64,000 nucleotides of DNA, from assembly GCF_000317675.1 (NCBI RefSeq), contig NC_019776.1, positions 2,604,001 to 2,668,000 on the forward strand. The letters are read 5' to 3'. The stretch is from Cyanobacterium aponinum PCC 10605. Lineage in GTDB: Bacteria; Cyanobacteriota; Cyanobacteriia; Cyanobacteriales; Cyanobacteriaceae. This document shows, piece by piece, positions 63,763 through 64,000 of this stretch. The translations under genes and the position numbers were made by a program. Under the pieces are notes generated by a model, which did no database searches, had not been told where the DNA came from, and worked only from the letters and a program-made list of their open reading frames with translations. The number at the start of each line of letters is the position of its first letter. The stretch's first letter is position 1.

Positions 63763-63840
63763 ATGGCTTTATCACTTTGAGTATGTAAATTATTGATCAG
63801 GGTAGGCAACAGGCAATAGGCAATAGGTAATAGGCGATTA
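63763..63840 (+). repeat. RF-2 dispersed repeat, copy 2
   Basis: ATGGCTTTATCACTTTGAGT, then ATGTAAATTATTGATCAGGG and TAGGCAACAGGCAATAGG, followed by short GGCAATA-type units. It matches the block at 20871 in order and sequence. Confidence 0.65.
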
Positions 63841-64000
63841 TTAAATAGTAATTTATAAACTTTTAGTTTTTCTCTTACTATAAACACTATTCAATAAAGG
63901 TTATAGAAGTTATTAGTTATTTTCTATTAATTTATCATAACCACTGTTGAAGAACAAAAGAAATAAGAGCTGCGAGCTTTTATTACTTCTTTGACTCACT

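Overview
The window is cyanobacterial chromosome. Evidence is the set of cyanobacterial genes (an nblS-type histidine kinase, a biliverdin reductase, a PSII D1 protein, a cold-shock-type DEAD-box helicase) together with very frequent HIP1 octamers (GCGATCGC and close variants) inside an otherwise AT-rich sequence. The low GC and gene content suggest a unicellular Cyanobacterium/Geminocystis-like organism; that assignment is inference. No rRNA, tRNA or CRISPR array was seen.

Layout. 0.6-13.9 kb: crhR-like helicase, rimO, two different YrdC/Sua5-fold proteins, a SpoIID-domain protein, bvdR, a large beta-helix protein with three C-terminal repeats, a DUF2256 mini-protein, larC, purU and a glycerophosphodiesterase. 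14-25 kb: an N-terminally short cobN, cinA, a His-rich exported protein, csaB, a WecG/TagA glycosyltransferase, an acyltransferase and a B12-binding radical SAM protein. 25-32 kb: an HpnP-like hopanoid methylase, aroQ, cobD, HU, a two-domain kinase and a very atypical psbA. 32-34 kb: a TnpB transposon sitting directly upstream of that psbA. 34-42 kb: small membrane proteins, a broken glycosyltransferase, a pilin-like protein, a TRAP small permease, plsC, lipB and a partial Mrp/Mnh antiporter cluster. 42-53 kb: a Crp-family regulator, a three-module CBM20/SGNH/DUF1796 protein, thrC-moaD-mtnA, cobU, ssb and nblS. 53-64 kb: an MBL hydrolase, a zinc-ribbon membrane protein, a phospholipase D-like lipoprotein, a uracil-DNA glycosylase, purS-purQ, exbD, the nickel SOD pair sodN-sodX, dnaJ-tusA-rsgA and a Uma2 nuclease.

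The most striking gene is the D1 protein at 31247-32290. Reading it against standard D1, the Mn-cluster ligands at D170, H332, E333, D342 and A344 are replaced or missing while Tyr161, E189 and H190 remain, so it should not support normal water oxidation (a 'rogue/sentinel' type D1). Its leader lies about 50 bp from the right end of a zinc-ribbon-less TnpB element that also carries a divergent ribbon-helix-helix gene and has symmetric paired hairpins at both ends.

The intergenic DNA is dominated by dispersed repeats: a MITE-like family ending in TTAACCT(C/G)AG whose terminus supplies the stop codons of cobN and nblS, a second family around GAGTATGTAA, degenerate heptamer arrays (CCTGNNA), and G/C-rich hairpins. 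Some repeats are also translated in frame: a 30-nt unit in both purU and cinA, and a CCCCCCTAACCCCCC-type repeat in cobN. Three B12 genes (cobN, cobD, cobU) are scattered, and two B12-dependent radical SAM enzymes are present, so cobalamin use is a theme of the window.
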